64,000 nucleotides of DNA from Bacillus salipaludis (lineage in GTDB: Bacteria; Bacillota; Bacilli; Bacillales_B; DSM-18226). The position numbers and the translations under genes were made by a program. The notes beneath the pieces are model-generated. The model had not been told where the DNA came from. It did not search any database and worked only from the letters and a program-made list of their open reading frames with translations. Positions 8,952 to 19,572 of this stretch are shown here, one piece after another (within the stretch, counting starts at the first letter, position 1; every line of letters starts with the position of its first letter). The stretch lies in the NCBI RefSeq assembly GCF_004358205.1, contig NZ_SMYO01000001.1:186001-250000 (forward strand). Direction: 5' to 3'.

Positions 8952-10211
8952 TTATAAGAAAAATCTTTGGATATCATTCCAAGTTACAACTAGCATTAAA
9001 AGCATTAGCAAAGCGAACCCAATAAAGTGAACCATCCCTTCTTTTTGACGGTCGATTGGTTTCCCTCTAAGTGCTTCAACTGCAAAAAACATTAATCTTC
9101 CACCGTCAAGTGCCGGTATTGGCAGTAAATTCATTATGCCTAAATTTATACTTAAGATTCCTGCCCATTTCATTAGATAATAAATACCTGATTTCGCAAC
9201 TGTATCGGTAGCTTGATAAATACCTACTGGACCAGAAAGCATATTAATTGAGAATTGACCTGTAACCAATTTTCCAAGCATCCCGATGATTTGCATTGTC
9301 CAGGTATACGTATCTTTAACCCCGGCAGAAATAGCTTGAATAGGTGATTTTTCAACAGGGCTATATACACCGATTAACCCCATTTTCTTTCCATCAACCG
9401 TTTTTTCAATTGGCGTTACTTGCACATCCATATCTTTCCCATCTCGGGTAATTGTAAAATCTAATTTTTTATTCGGGCTATTTCGAATGATTTCTACCAC
9501 ATCAGCCCAGCTGGTAACCTCGGCACCATTAATACTTTGGACTACATCTCCCTTGTGAAGCCCTGCAGCTTTTGCAGCCCCATCAGCAGTAATTTCACCT
9601 AATTTAGGATCATTAGTAGGAACCCCTTGCAAAAGGGCAATCACAATAAAAATGATAAAAGCGAGAACAAAATTCATCATTGGCCCTGCAAAAATAGCCA
9701 TCGTTCTTTGCCATAATGTTTTTGCTCCAAATTGGCGATCAAGTGGAGCAATTTGAGATTCGATTCCATTTTCTACAATCATTGCTTTTGGATGAATCAC
9801 AAAAGTCTTTAGTTGGTCATCCTCATCATCTGGATACCCCTTGATGATAAGGTCTTTTTCAATATCAGCAAATTCAACTTCAATGATCCGGCAATCAGGA
9901 TACTTTTCTTTATTATTTAAAATAATTTTATTTACTGTTTCATCTTTATCAAACAATAAGCCAATACGGTATCCAGGCTTGATTTCAACCATTTCAGGAT
10001 CCTCACCTGCCATACGAACAAATCCTCCAATAGGAAGCAAGCGAATGGTATAGGTTGTTTCTCCTTTTTTATGTGAAAAAACCTTTGGGCCGAAGCCAAT
10101 TGCAAATTCCCGGCAAAGAATACCTGCTCGTTTTGCAAAAATTAAGTGACCCAATTCATGAAAAAAGACAAGTGCGCCAAAGATTACAATAAAGGCTATA
10201 ACTGTTGTCAA
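8952..10211 (-). CDS. rseP: RIP metalloprotease RseP/RasP (site-2 protease)
   Basis: Intramembrane zinc protease that in Bacillus cleaves the anti-sigma factor RsiW, FtsL and remnant signal peptides. The HExxH active site is HELGH (residues 18-22) in the first membrane segment; a PDZ domain follows (about 190-270), and the second metal-ligand motif NLLPIPALDGGRL is near 360-370 before the last membrane helices. The TTG at 10211 is chosen: AAGGTGG lies 8 nt upstream, and the protein begins MTTVIAFIVIFG like homologues; a GTG at 10223 is part of that ribosome-binding site. Last gene of the uppS-cdsA-dxr-rseP operon. Confidence 0.96.
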   Translation of the reverse strand: MTTVIAFIVIFGALVFFHELGHLIFAKRAGILCREFAIGFGPKVFSHKKGETTYTIRLLPIGGFVRMAGEDPEMVEIKPGYRIGLLFDKDETVNKIILNNKEKYPDCRIIEVEFADIEKDLIIKGYPDDEDDQLKTFVIHPKAMIVENGIESQIAPLDRQFGAKTLWQRTMAIFAGPMMNFVLAFIIFIVIALLQGVPTNDPKLGEITADGAAKAAGLHKGDVVQSINGAEVTSWADVVEIIRNSPNKKLDFTITRDGKDMDVQVTPIEKTVDGKKMGLIGVYSPVEKSPIQAISAGVKDTYTWTMQIIGMLGKLVTGQFSINMLSGPVGIYQATDTVAKSGIYYLMKWAGILSINLGIMNLLPIPALDGGRLMFFAVEALRGKPIDRQKEGMVHFIGFALLMLLMLVVTWNDIQRFFL

Positions 10212-10263
10212 TAGTAAAACCACCTTTTATCAGGATAAGGAAGTAACTTTTAACTTCGATAAC

Positions 10264-10304
10264 TGTCTAGCTAAAGCGCCTTTGGCGCTCCGAGCTTTCC
10301 TTAT
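10264..10304 (-). repeat. Family B short palindromic repeat (B2)
   Basis: 41-nt minimal copy, inverted relative to B1. Read on the minus strand it starts ATAAGGAAAGC, whose TAA is the dxr stop codon, and ends GCTAGACAG. The core is a tight hairpin AGCGCC-loop-GGCGCT with outer AGCT pairing. It lies between dxr and rseP within an operon. Confidence 0.75.
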
Positions 10305-11443
10305 AGAAGTGAACGTACATATTGTCTCGTTTCTTTGTCGACCTCTTGGATATCAGTTAAACTTGGGTGTGCCATCGTTTGATGAGCGTTTATTGCTTTT
10401 TCAATCAAATCTTCAATTTGCAAGAAACGAATTTTCCCTTCCAAAAACGCTGCAACAGCCACTTCATTCGCAGCGTTCAAAGCAGTTGGCATTGTTCCGC
10501 CCTCTTTTCCGGCATGATAGGCGAACCTTAGACAGCGGAAACGATCTTGATCCATTTCCTGAAAATGCAGTTTGCCAATTTGCGCTAAGTCTAATCGTTT
10601 TGCTGACGGGAGCTGAGCGCGTTCCGGATAGGTAAGAGCATATTGGATAGGCACCCTCATATCCGGAGTTCCCAACTGGGCGATTATGCTGCTATCATGA
10701 AATTCAACCATTGAATGAATAATACTCTCTTTGTGAAGCAAGACATCGATTTTCTCATATGGCATATCAAAAAGCCAGTGTGCCTCAATTACTTCTAATC
10801 CTTTATTCATCATTGTGGCCGAGTCGATGGTAATTTTTGCACCCATTGACCAGTTTGGATGATTTAAAGCATCTTTAACCGTAACATTTTCTAATTCCGC
10901 ACGCGAGCGGTCACGGAAACTTCCGCCAGATGCTGTTAAAATTAATCTTTCTATATTCTTATGCTTTTCTCCTTGTAGCGCTTGAAAAATAGCAGAGTGT
11001 TCGCTGTCGACAGGAAGTAGACTAACATTATTTTTTCTCACAGCATCCATGACAAGATGTCCGGCTGTAACAAGTGTTTCCTTATTGGCAATTGCAATGA
11101 CCTTCCCGGTTTCAATTGCTTGTAATGTCGGGTTTAGTCCAACGCTCCCAAGCACCGCATTTACAAGAATTTCTGCTTTTTCATAAATAGCAACCTCAAT
11201 TAAACCTTCGTGCCCAAATGTAAATTTTGTATTTGGAAACTCAGTATTTAAGGTTGCGCAGTCTTGATAATCCTGTACTGAAACAAGCTGTGGCCTGAAC
11301 TCATAGATGAACTTTCTTGCCAAGTCAATATTCTTTCCAACAGACATTGCACCTAGCTGAAAGGTATCAGGATGCTCGCGAATAATATCTAGAGTCTGGG
11401 TTCCAATGGATCCTGTGGCACCCAGTAGGCTAATTATTTTCAA
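10301..11443 (-). CDS. dxr: 1-deoxy-D-xylulose 5-phosphate reductoisomerase
   Basis: Second enzyme of the MEP isoprenoid pathway; converts DXP to MEP with NADPH and a divalent metal. 380 residues: N-terminal nucleotide-binding loop [11 protein letters not shown] (8-18), the metal/substrate region [15 protein letters not shown] (about 143-157), the flexible loop with [11 protein letters not shown] and [31 protein letters not shown], and a C-terminal helical domain. The start is a TTG at 11443 after GGGAG. It sits between cdsA and rseP, upstream of the undecaprenyl/isoprenoid demand served by uppS in the same operon. Confidence 0.97.
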   Translation of the reverse strand: MKIISLLGATGSIGTQTLDIIREHPDTFQLGAMSVGKNIDLARKFIYEFRPQLVSVQDYQDCATLNTEFPNTKFTFGHEGLIEVAIYEKAEILVNAVLGSVGLNPTLQAIETGKVIAIANKETLVTAGHLVMDAVRKNNVSLLPVDSEHSAIFQALQGEKHKNIERLILTASGGSFRDRSRAELENVTVKDALNHPNWSMGAKITIDSATMMNKGLEVIEAHWLFDMPYEKIDVLLHKESIIHSMVEFHDSSIIAQLGTPDMRVPIQYALTYPERAQLPSAKRLDLAQIGKLHFQEMDQDRFRCLRFAYHAGKEGGTMPTALNAANEVAVAAFLEGKIRFLQIEDLIEKAINAHQTMAHPSLTDIQEVDKETRQYVRSLL

Positions 11444-11472
11444 CTATATTCAACTCCCAAAAAATAAACCAC

Positions 11473-12270
11473 TTATAAATTGGGCCAAAGGTGGAAGAAA
11501 TGCAACAATGGCCATACGAACAATAGGCTGTCAAATCGGTCAAGAATCCCACCGTGTCCAGGTAAAATTTTCCCAGAATCCTTTACATTAAAATGACGTT
11601 TAAACGCCGATTCAACCAAATCACCGATTTGTCCAAAAACAGATAACACTATGGTAATCCCTAATATTTCAAGTAATGATGCATTAAAATCGGAAAATAA
11701 AGCAAATAAAACGCCGACAATAAGAGCACATACTACACCGCCAAGGGAACCTTCTATGGTTTTATTTGGACTTATTTCCGGCCATAATTTGTTCTTACCG
11801 GCAGCTTTACCGATGAAATATGCACCAGAATCGGTTGCCCACATGATAAACAAGGAATAAAAAATATAAACAAGGCCGGCATCACGAGCTTCCATGAAAA
11901 AATAGAACCCCATTCCAACATAAACGGAAGACAGTACGGAAAAAGCTCCATCTTCAAAAGTAAATCGGTTTTTCGTTATAACTGTATAGGCCAACAACAA
12001 CAACACAAAAGCAATGGCCACTTCTGTTTTTGTATAATAAAAAGTATTCATGATGTGGTCATATTGTTTTGGAAATATAATCACCCAAAGAAACAATGTT
12101 GCCAAAAAGCCATGTACGGTAAAAATAGAAAGGTTTTTCATTTTTAAAAGCTCGTACAAGCCAACAGTTGCCAAGAAATACGATAATAGGACGAATGGGA
12201 GTCCTCCATAAAACACAATCGGAACAAAAAGTGCGGCGGCCACGACTGCTGTTATGATTCTTTGCTTCAT
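11473..12270 (-). CDS. cdsA: Phosphatidate cytidylyltransferase
   Basis: Membrane enzyme forming CDP-diacylglycerol from phosphatidic acid and CTP, the branch point of phospholipid synthesis. 265 residues with about eight hydrophobic segments and the C-terminal CDS signature (DSGKILPGHGGILDRFDSLL, about 232-251). Located 24 nt after uppS and 29 nt before dxr in the same operon, the usual Bacillus arrangement. Length matches the family. Confidence 0.96.
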   Translation of the reverse strand: MKQRIITAVVAAALFVPIVFYGGLPFVLLSYFLATVGLYELLKMKNLSIFTVHGFLATLFLWVIIFPKQYDHIMNTFYYTKTEVAIAFVLLLLAYTVITKNRFTFEDGAFSVLSSVYVGMGFYFFMEARDAGLVYIFYSLFIMWATDSGAYFIGKAAGKNKLWPEISPNKTIEGSLGGVVCALIVGVLFALFSDFNASLLEILGITIVLSVFGQIGDLVESAFKRHFNVKDSGKILPGHGGILDRFDSLLFVWPLLHFFHLWPNL

Positions 12271-12294
12271 CTATTAGTTTCACACCTTTATGGA

Positions 12295-13071
12295 CTATAT
12301 TCCTCCAAACCGGCGCTGACGATTTTGAAATGTTTCAATCGCCTCAAGCAGATGCTCCTCACCAAAGTCCGGCCATAAAACCTCAGTAAACCAGAATTCT
12401 GTGTAAGCCAATTGCCAAAGCATGAAGTTGCTCAGGCGAATTTCACCACTTGTTCGAATTAATAGATCAGGGTCCGTCATGTTTGCTGTCATCAAATACG
12501 AGGAAAAAACCTCTTCATTTAAATCATTTTCATTCATTATATCACTTCTGCAATCACTTACGACTTGTTTGACTGCATCAATGATTTCAGCCCTGCTTCC
12601 GTAATTCAGCGCAAAGTTTAAGACTAGTCCATTATTATTTTTTGTTTCTTCAATAGCTTTTTCAATCGCGTGTAATGTATGTACAGGGAGTTTATCTTTG
12701 TATCCCATCATTTTCACTTGAACATTTTCTTTAATTAATTCCGGAAGGAACGCACCTAGAAATTCCTCAGGTAATTTCATGATATATTCCACTTCGTTTT
12801 TAGGTCGTTTCCAATTTTCAGTTGAAAAGGCATATAAGGTTAAGGTTTTAATTCCAAGCTGATTGGCAAGACGTGTAGTTTTACGAACGACCTTCATCCC
12901 TTCATGGTGTCCTGCTATTCGTGGTAATGCCCTTTTTTTTGCCCATCTTCCATTCCCGTCCATAATAATCGCAACATGCTCAGGAATCGGTAATTTTTTT
13001 ATCTCTTCTATTTTTTCTCGGAGTGTGGAAGAGTTATTTTGATTCTTCCAAAGCCTTATTTTATTAAACAT
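12295..13071 (-). CDS. uppS: Isoprenyl transferase (undecaprenyl diphosphate synthase)
   Basis: Cis-prenyltransferase making C55 undecaprenyl diphosphate, the lipid carrier for peptidoglycan and teichoic acids. Catalytic and binding motifs are visible: IIMDGNGRWAKKR with Asp38, GHHEGMKVV, FSTENWKRP, and the C-terminal RTSGEIRLSNFMLWQLAYTEFWF. An in-frame start at 13137 exists, but the ATG at 13071 has GGAGGAG 7 nt upstream and gives 258 residues starting MFNKIRLWKN, the family length. First gene of an operon with cdsA, dxr and rseP. Confidence 0.97.
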   Translation of the reverse strand: MFNKIRLWKNQNNSSTLREKIEEIKKLPIPEHVAIIMDGNGRWAKKRALPRIAGHHEGMKVVRKTTRLANQLGIKTLTLYAFSTENWKRPKNEVEYIMKLPEEFLGAFLPELIKENVQVKMMGYKDKLPVHTLHAIEKAIEETKNNNGLVLNFALNYGSRAEIIDAVKQVVSDCRSDIMNENDLNEEVFSSYLMTANMTDPDLLIRTSGEIRLSNFMLWQLAYTEFWFTEVLWPDFGEEHLLEAIETFQNRQRRFGGI

Positions 13072-13158
13072 GACAATGCTCCTCCAAATTAAGTTAATCA
13101 TATACTCCGATAATAGATTTTTCTCTAATCGAACCAATAATAAATCCTATGAATGATC

Positions 13159-13193
13159 ATTTTAGCATGTTTTTATCATACCAAAAAAACATG
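13159..13193 (-). promoter_or_regulatory. Putative uppS promoter with overlapping inverted repeat
   Basis: Minus-strand TGCTAAAAT (13159-13167) is an extended -10 element; no good -35 is seen. A perfect 9-bp inverted repeat CATGTTTTT / AAAAACATG (13166-13174 and 13185-13193) covers the upstream half, in the place where an activator or repressor could bind. Confidence 0.4.
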
Positions 13194-13299
13194 AAGATAT
13201 CTTCTAATAACTAACTTATGTAAAATATAAGGAATTAAGAATAATATTCAGAAAACTTATTTTGATAAATCTCAAAAAAGAATCTTAGCTCAAATAGTG

Positions 13300-13323
13300 A
13301 AAAAACCCCCTAAAATAGAGGGT
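13300..13323 (-). terminator. Intrinsic terminator after frr
   Basis: Minus-strand hairpin ACCCTC-TATTTTA-GGGGGT followed by TTTTTT, about 20 nt downstream of frr; it ends the pyrH-frr transcript. Confidence 0.75.
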
Positions 13324-13343
13324 CGCCCTGCCAAGTAAATTTG

Positions 13344-13901
13344 TTATACTTCCATAATTTCTTTCTCTTTGTCTTTTGTAATTTGATCAATTTTACTGAT
13401 ATTTTCATCTGTCAATTTTTGAATATCATCAGAATAACCACGAAGATCATCTTCAGTAATATCGCCTTTTTTCTCTAACTTTTTCAAGTCTTCATTTGCA
13501 TCACGACGTACATTTCGAATCGCTACTTTTGCTTCTTCTGATTCTTTTTTTACTAATTTAACAAGTTCTTTACGGCGTTCTTCCGTCAGTTGTGGAATCG
13601 CAATCCGGATGAGCATCCCATCATTTGATGGATTCAAACCTAAATCGGATTTTAGAATCGCCTTCTCGATATCACCAAGAATGGATTTGTCATACGGCTG
13701 AATAACCAGAAGTCTTGCCTCAGGTGTTGTAATTCCAGCAACCTGGTTTACTGGAGTTGGTGCTCCGTAATAATCAACAGTAATCCGGTCTAATAGGGAT
13801 GCACTTGCTCTACCGGCACGAATGCTTGCAAGCTCACGTGTAAATGCTTGAATCCCTTTTGACATTTTATCTTTTGCGGTGGAGATGACTTGTTTTGGCA
13901 T
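13344..13901 (-). CDS. frr: Ribosome recycling factor
   Basis: Splits post-termination ribosomes together with EF-G. 185 residues, full length, with the conserved [35 protein letters not shown] stretch, then [31 protein letters not shown] in the long three-helix bundle. The ATG shares a base with the pyrH stop (TAATG), so the two are translationally coupled. Followed by an intrinsic terminator. Confidence 0.98.
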   Translation of the reverse strand: MPKQVISTAKDKMSKGIQAFTRELASIRAGRASASLLDRITVDYYGAPTPVNQVAGITTPEARLLVIQPYDKSILGDIEKAILKSDLGLNPSNDGMLIRIAIPQLTEERRKELVKLVKKESEEAKVAIRNVRRDANEDLKKLEKKGDITEDDLRGYSDDIQKLTDENISKIDQITKDKEKEIMEV

Positions 13902-14626
13902 TAGTTTTTCCCCCTAACAATTGTTCCAATTTTTTCACCCATTACAGCGCGTTTAATATTTCCTTGTTCCATAATTGAGAAAACAATAAGCGGAATATCA
14001 TTATCCATACATAAAGAAGAAGCAGTGGAATCCATTACGGCCAATCCTTCTTTGATTACATCAAGATAAGAAAGCTCCTCATATTTAGTTGCATTTTTAT
14101 CTAAACGAGGGTCTGCAGAATATACCCCATCCACATTATTTTTTGCCATTAAAATTACTTCTGCATCAATTTCTGCTGCCCTGAGTGCTGCAGTTGTATC
14201 CGTTGAGAAATATGGATTTCCAGTACCTGCTGCAAAAATTACTACACGTTTCTTTTCTAGATGTCTTATTGCACGACGTCTTATATAGGGTTCTGCAACC
14301 TGACGCATTTCAATTGAAGTTTGCACACGTGATTCAATCCCTAAATGCTCTAAGCTATCTTGAAGTGCTAAGGAATTCATTACCGTCGCCAACATTCCCA
14401 TATAATCAGCCGTTGCCCGGTCCATTCCCATCTCACTGCCGATTTTCCCGCGCCAAATATTGCCGCCGCCAACAACAACAGCTACTTCAACTCCAAGTTC
14501 AGCAATCTCTTTTACTTGAGCAGCAATGGATTTAATCACAGAAGGTTTAATTCCAAAGCTCGACTCTCCCGCAAGTGCTTCCCCGCTTAATTTTAAAACG
14601 ACGCGTTTGTACTTAGGACTACCCAT
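13901..14626 (-). CDS. pyrH: Uridylate kinase
   Basis: Amino-acid-kinase-family UMP kinase forming UDP, a hexamer regulated by GTP/UTP. 241 residues: phosphate-binding loop LKLSGEAL (10-17), [11 protein letters not shown], the acidic site [15 protein letters not shown] near the C-terminal end, and [11 protein letters not shown]. It lies between tsf and frr, the universal order, with a terminator-like hairpin separating it from tsf. Confidence 0.98.
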   Translation of the reverse strand: MGSPKYKRVVLKLSGEALAGESSFGIKPSVIKSIAAQVKEIAELGVEVAVVVGGGNIWRGKIGSEMGMDRATADYMGMLATVMNSLALQDSLEHLGIESRVQTSIEMRQVAEPYIRRRAIRHLEKKRVVIFAAGTGNPYFSTDTTAALRAAEIDAEVILMAKNNVDGVYSADPRLDKNATKYEELSYLDVIKEGLAVMDSTASSLCMDNDIPLIVFSIMEQGNIKRAVMGEKIGTIVRGKN

Positions 14627-14677
14627 ATAAACCTCCGAATTTTTGATGATGTATTACCATTTAATTTCTTCATGCTT

Positions 14678-14711
14678 CAAAAATAGGGAACACAATGTGC
14701 TCCCTATTTAA
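14678..14711 (-). terminator. Intrinsic terminator after tsf
   Basis: Minus-strand hairpin AAATAGGGAGCAC-loop-GTGTTCCCTATTT ending in a T tract, immediately downstream of tsf. Confidence 0.85.
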
Positions 14712-14712
14712 A

Positions 14713-15597
14713 TTATTTTTTATTTACTTGGTTCATAACTTCTTCTGCAAAGTTATCTTCACGTTTTTCGATGCCTTCGCCTACTTCATAGCGAATGAAT
14801 TCACGAACAGTAGCACCTTTTGATTCAACGAATTGGCGTACTTTTTGATCAGGGTTTTTAACGAATGTTTGGTCAAGAACACAAACATCTTCAAAATATT
14901 TTCCTAGGCGGCCTTCAACCATTTTTGCAACGATATTTTCCGGCTTACCCTCGTTAAGAGCTTGTTGTGTTAAGATTTCGCGCTCACGCTCAACTTCTTC
15001 TTGTGAGACTTGATCACGAGAAACATATTTTGGATTTAACGCAGCGATATGCATGGAAACATCTTTTGCTGCACTTGCATCAGGAGTGCCTTCAAGTACA
15101 GATAAAACACCGATACGACCACCCATGTGAAGGTATGCACCGAATGCATCATTATCAGATTTAGATACAATTACAAAGCGGCGAAGGGAAAGCTTTTCAC
15201 CAATTTTAGCAATTGCAGCATTGATATATTCAGAAACTGTTGCACCATTTTCCATTTTTTGCTCAGAAGCTTCTTCTACTGTTGCTGGTTTATTTTTTAG
15301 AAGGTGTTCAGCAAGTTCCTTAACAAGTGTTTGGAAACCTTCGTTTTTTGCAACGAAGTCAGTTTCTGAGTTCACTTCTAGGATAACTGCTTCGTTTCCT
15401 TCTGTTAAAACGTAAGTTGTTCCTTCAGCAGCAATACGATCTGCTTTCTTTGCAGCTTTTGCAATTCCTTTTTCACGAAGGTAATCAATTGCTTTTTCCA
15501 TATCACCATTTGTTTCTGTTAAAGCTTTTTTACAATCCATCATTCCTGCGCCTGTTTTTTCACGAAGTTCCTTAACCATTTGAGCCGTTACTGCCAT
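14713..15597 (-). CDS. tsf: Elongation factor Ts
   Basis: Guanine-nucleotide exchange factor for EF-Tu. 294 residues: N-terminal UBA-like domain ([24 protein letters not shown], 5-28), the [10 protein letters not shown] motif (about 79-88) that inserts into EF-Tu, and the dimerisation region with [11 protein letters not shown]. Lies between rpsB and pyrH. Both neighbours are separated by terminator hairpins, suggesting partial termination or separate promoters. Confidence 0.98.
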   Translation of the reverse strand: MAVTAQMVKELREKTGAGMMDCKKALTETNGDMEKAIDYLREKGIAKAAKKADRIAAEGTTYVLTEGNEAVILEVNSETDFVAKNEGFQTLVKELAEHLLKNKPATVEEASEQKMENGATVSEYINAAIAKIGEKLSLRRFVIVSKSDNDAFGAYLHMGGRIGVLSVLEGTPDASAAKDVSMHIAALNPKYVSRDQVSQEEVEREREILTQQALNEGKPENIVAKMVEGRLGKYFEDVCVLDQTFVKNPDQKVRQFVESKGATVREFIRYEVGEGIEKREDNFAEEVMNQVNKK

Positions 15598-15632
15598 AAT
15601 GTATTTCCTCCTTATATACTATGTATTCATAT

Positions 15633-15656
15633 CTTAGCCAATCAAACCTAAGATAA
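15633..15656 (-). other. Leader hairpin upstream of tsf
   Basis: The rpsB-tsf gap (15598-15784) contains a perfect ATCTTAG / CTAAGAT hairpin about 35 nt before tsf, distinct from the rpsB terminator. No clear promoter is visible, so its function is unknown. Confidence 0.35.
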
Positions 15657-15725
15657 ACCTTCTTGCCTTTTAAACTACACCTTTGTTTGTTACCCAAGGG
15701 ACCAGCCTAGCATTGAATTTTCTTT

Positions 15726-15765
15726 AAAAAAAGGTGATAAAGGGTCTCCCTCTTATCACCTTTTT
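15726..15765 (-). terminator. Intrinsic terminator after rpsB
   Basis: Hairpin AAAAAGGTGATAA-loop-TTATCACCTTTTT with T tract, about 20 nt downstream of rpsB. Its A and T flanks make it look bidirectional. Confidence 0.85.
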
Positions 15766-15784
15766 GTTCGTTGGCACTATAGAA

Positions 15785-16522
<738 letters not shown>

Positions 16523-16606
16523 TTATCTCATCTTTAAACAAAAACTGTTTTGTTTAACAGCACCGTCTGTTTAAATCAACAAGCGTGTGTATTAACACCA
16601 TGAAAT

Positions 16607-16636
16607 AATATAGCATAAATATAGAACACAAATCAA
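16607..16636 (-). promoter_or_regulatory. Promoter of rpsB
   Basis: Minus-strand TTGATT (16631-16636), 18-nt spacer, and TATATT (16607-16612) with an upstream TG forming an extended -10. It leaves a leader of about 110 nt before rpsB, long enough for autogenous control by S2, though I recognise no specific leader motif. Confidence 0.65.
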
Positions 16637-16647
16637 GAACTAGTTTC

Positions 16648-16685
16648 AAAAAATTGAATCCCCTATTTTTTGAAATAGGGGATTC
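16648..16685 (-). terminator. Intrinsic terminator after codY
   Basis: Strong hairpin GAATCCCCTATTT / AAATAGGGGATTC followed on the minus strand by AATTTTTTG; it ends the hslV-hslU-codY transcript. Confidence 0.9.
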
Positions 16686-16707
16686 TCCTTTTTAGGTTTA
16701 CTTTTTA

Positions 16708-17487
16708 TTAATTAGATCTTAATTTATCAAGCTCAACTAAGAACTTGTCGTTTAAGACTTTAATGTACGTTCCTTTCATGCCAAGGGAACGAGACTCGAT
16801 TACGCCTGCACTTTCGAGCTTTCTTAATGCATTGACAATAACAGAGCGGGTAATCCCAACACGATCGGCAATTTTTGATGCAACTAATAAGCCTTCATGA
16901 CCGTTTAATTCTTCAAAAATATGTTCAATTGCTTCAAGTTCACTATAAGACAGCGAACTAATCGCCATTTGTACAACTGCTTTACTTCTAGCTTCTTCTT
17001 CAATTTCCTCTGCTTTTTCCCGAAGGATTTCCATACCTACTACGGTTGCACCGTACTCCGCAAGAATTAAATCATCATCCAGGAATTTTTCCTGTACTCT
17101 TGCGAGGATTAATGTTCCTAACCGTTCACCGCCGCCAATAATCGGAACAACAGTCGTTAAGCCTTCAGGGAAAAGTTCTTTGTTTTCAACTGGAAAGGCA
17201 GTATATTCACTATTAACATCAAGGTTTGGAGATGTTTCTTGAATATTAAATAAACCTTTCGTATATTCTTCAGGGAATTGACGCTCTTCCAACATTTTTG
17301 ACATGCGTTCATTTTCAAAATGCTGATTAACTGCAAAACCTAATAATTTACCACGACGGCTAACAACATAAATATTTGACTCAATCACTTCACTTAGTGT
17401 TTCAGCCATTTCTTTAAAGTTTACCGGCTTTCCTGCAGCCTTTTGTAATAACGCATTAATTTTTCTAGTTTTTGAAAGTAAATCCAT
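16708..17487 (-). CDS. codY: Global transcriptional regulator CodY
   Basis: GTP- and branched-chain-amino-acid-sensing repressor of stationary-phase and nutrient-adaptation genes. 259 residues from the ATG at 17487 (AGGAGGA upstream, opening [15 protein letters not shown] as in all homologues; an in-frame ATG at 17514 is too far upstream). The N-terminal GAF domain (1-155) binds the effectors and the C-terminal winged helix (about 200-245, [29 protein letters not shown]) binds DNA. Follows hslU in the usual hslVU-codY operon. A candidate CodY box lies upstream of sdaAB in this window. Confidence 0.98.
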   Translation of the reverse strand: MDLLSKTRKINALLQKAAGKPVNFKEMAETLSEVIESNIYVVSRRGKLLGFAVNQHFENERMSKMLEERQFPEEYTKGLFNIQETSPNLDVNSEYTAFPVENKELFPEGLTTVVPIIGGGERLGTLILARVQEKFLDDDLILAEYGATVVGMEILREKAEEIEEEARSKAVVQMAISSLSYSELEAIEHIFEELNGHEGLLVASKIADRVGITRSVIVNALRKLESAGVIESRSLGMKGTYIKVLNDKFLVELDKLRSN

Positions 17488-17602
17488 GTAATTCTTCCTC
17501 CTAATGATCTGCAACCAATATTAAATTTTATGTGACAATCATCTTTTGAATATTAGGTGTTTTTAATGTTTCCCCATAAGAAAGGGCTGGTAACACCCTC
17601 TT

Positions 17603-19009
17603 TTAAAGAATAAATTGACTTAAGTCCTTATTTTTTGAGATCGCTCCAAGTTTGTCGTCGACATATTGCGGCGTAATCGTAATTTTCTCCATTGTAATAT
17701 CAGGTGCTTCGAAGGATAAATCCTCCAAAAGTTTTTCTAATATGGTGTGGAGACGTCTTGCTCCAATATTATCCGTATTTTGATTCACGTCAAAAGCAAC
17801 TTCAGCGATTCTACGAATAGCATCGTCAGAAAATTCAATTTGTATACCTTCAGTTTCCAATAATGCTTGATATTGTTTGATAAGGGCATTATCAGGCTCA
17901 ATAAGAATCCTGAAGAAATCTTCTACATTTAATTTTGTTAATTCAACCCGAATTGGGAATCGGCCTTGTAATTCCGGAATTAAATCAGAAGGCTTTGCCA
18001 TATGGAAGGCTCCGGCTGCAATAAACAAGACATGATCCGTTTTAACCGAACCATATTTGGTTACCACCGTTGACCCCTCGACAACAGGTAAAATATCCCT
18101 TTGAACCCCTTCACGAGAAACATCTGCTGATGATCCACCCGAATTCTTGCTTGCAATTTTATCGATTTCGTCAATAAAAATGATGCCATTTTGTTCTGCT
18201 CTGTAAACCGCTTCTGAGGTTACTTCATCCATATCAATTAACTTTTGGGCTTCTTCACTCGTTAATACTTTTCTAGCTTCTCGGACGGTTAATTTTCTTT
18301 TTTTCCGTTTCTTTGGCATAAAACTGCTCAAGGCATCCTGCATATTCATGCCCATTTGTTCAATACCGGAGCCTTGAAGCATATCAAACATGGATGGGGC
18401 CTGCTCTTCCACTTCAACAGAAACAATTTCATCCTCTAGTTGACCTAATGCTAGCTTTTCCTTAACAATTTTTCGCTTTTCGTTAATCGAATAATCATCG
18501 GTTTGCAATGATTCATGTTCACTTTGAGAGTTTCCACCGCCAAATAACATTTCAAGTGGATTTTTATAACCGGTTGCCTTCTTTGCTGAAGGTACCAGCA
18601 GGTCTACAAGTCTGCTGTTTGCATTTTCCTCTGCCCGTTCCTTAACATTAAGCATTCTTTCTTCTTTCACCAACCGAACAGAAGTTTCCACTAAGTCGCG
18701 GACCATTGACTCTACATCACGGCCAACATAGCCCACCTCAGTGAATTTGGTTGCCTCAACCTTAACAAAAGGAGCCCCGACTAGCTTAGCAATCCTGCGG
18801 GCTATTTCTGTTTTACCAACACCAGTGGGTCCAATCATTAGAATATTTTTCGGAATAATTTCATCCCGTAATTTTTCGGTTAACAAACCTCTTCTATATC
18901 GATTCCTAAGTGCAACAGCTACAGCTTTCTTCGCATCCTTCTGCCCAATAATATATTGGTCAAGTCTCTCTACGATTTGGCGCGGGGTTAAATTTGTTGT
19001 TTTTCCCAT
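17603..19009 (-). CDS. hslU: ATP-dependent protease ATPase subunit HslU (ClpY/CodX)
   Basis: AAA+ unfoldase partner of HslV. 468 residues: Walker A GPTGVGKT (60-67), the pore loop VGYVGRDVE, an inserted I domain (about 110-240) with the low-conservation [15 protein letters not shown] stretch, Walker [12 protein letters not shown] near 275, and the C-terminal tail DLSQFIL that docks into HslV. Starts 20 nt after hslV and is followed by codY. Confidence 0.97.
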   Translation of the reverse strand: MGKTTNLTPRQIVERLDQYIIGQKDAKKAVAVALRNRYRRGLLTEKLRDEIIPKNILMIGPTGVGKTEIARRIAKLVGAPFVKVEATKFTEVGYVGRDVESMVRDLVETSVRLVKEERMLNVKERAEENANSRLVDLLVPSAKKATGYKNPLEMLFGGGNSQSEHESLQTDDYSINEKRKIVKEKLALGQLEDEIVSVEVEEQAPSMFDMLQGSGIEQMGMNMQDALSSFMPKKRKKRKLTVREARKVLTSEEAQKLIDMDEVTSEAVYRAEQNGIIFIDEIDKIASKNSGGSSADVSREGVQRDILPVVEGSTVVTKYGSVKTDHVLFIAAGAFHMAKPSDLIPELQGRFPIRVELTKLNVEDFFRILIEPDNALIKQYQALLETEGIQIEFSDDAIRRIAEVAFDVNQNTDNIGARRLHTILEKLLEDLSFEAPDITMEKITITPQYVDDKLGAISKNKDLSQFIL

Positions 19010-19029
19010 TGATCAGGACTCCCTTCCCA

Positions 19030-19572
19030 TTATAGCTCTTCAACAATAATATTGTGATTCGTATACACACATATTTCAGCAGCTATTTCTAAAGAAGCTT
19101 TGGCAATTTCTTTTGCAGATAAATGATCCCCTGCGTATTTCTTTAAAGAGCGGCCTGCAGCTAAGGCATAATTGCCACCGGAACCAATCGCAAGTATACC
19201 ATCATCAGGCTCTATGACTTCTCCTGTTCCGGAAACAAGAAGCAAACTCTCTCGATTCATAACAATCAGCATCGCTTCAAGCTTTCGCAGCATTTTATCG
19301 CTGCGCCATTCCTTAGCAAGTTCCACTGCCGCTCTTTGAAGGTTTCCATTATACTCTTCAAGTTTACCTTCAAATAACTCAAACAATGTAAAAGCATCCG
19401 CAACGGATCCAGCAAAACCGGCTAATACTCTACCATTAAAAATCTTTCTGACTTTTCTTGCTGTGTGCTTCATTACAACCGCATTTCCAAATGTGACTTG
19501 CCCATCACCTGACATCGAACATTCACCTTTATGGTGAACCGCAAAAATCGTAGTAGCATGAAATTGCTCCAT
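19030..19572 (-). CDS. hslV: ATP-dependent protease proteolytic subunit HslV (ClpQ)
   Basis: Proteasome-like Ntn-hydrolase, a double-ring peptidase activated by HslU. 180 residues opening [20 protein letters not shown]; the family core [44 protein letters not shown] is intact. B. subtilis CodW begins MSSFHATT and uses an N-terminal Ser. This protein has no Ser there, so the nucleophile is inferred to be Thr7 (or Thr8) after removal of MEQFHA. The ATG at 19572 has AGGAGGG 9 nt upstream. xerC (codV), which precedes it in B. subtilis, is absent. Confidence 0.97.
   Translation of the reverse strand: MEQFHATTIFAVHHKGECSMSGDGQVTFGNAVVMKHTARKVRKIFNGRVLAGFAGSVADAFTLFELFEGKLEEYNGNLQRAAVELAKEWRSDKMLRKLEAMLIVMNRESLLLVSGTGEVIEPDDGILAIGSGGNYALAAGRSLKKYAGDHLSAKEIAKASLEIAAEICVYTNHNIIVEEL

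Noticed and set aside
15598..15721. T-box or other riboswitch before tsf or in the polC/rseP gap
   Set aside because: No T-box bulge sequence, specifier stem or known aptamer core is visible in these leaders.
17560..17602. Terminator between hslU and codY
   Set aside because: The possible stem (AAAG...GGG / CCCTTT) is bulged and weak, and codY is expected to be co-transcribed with hslVU.
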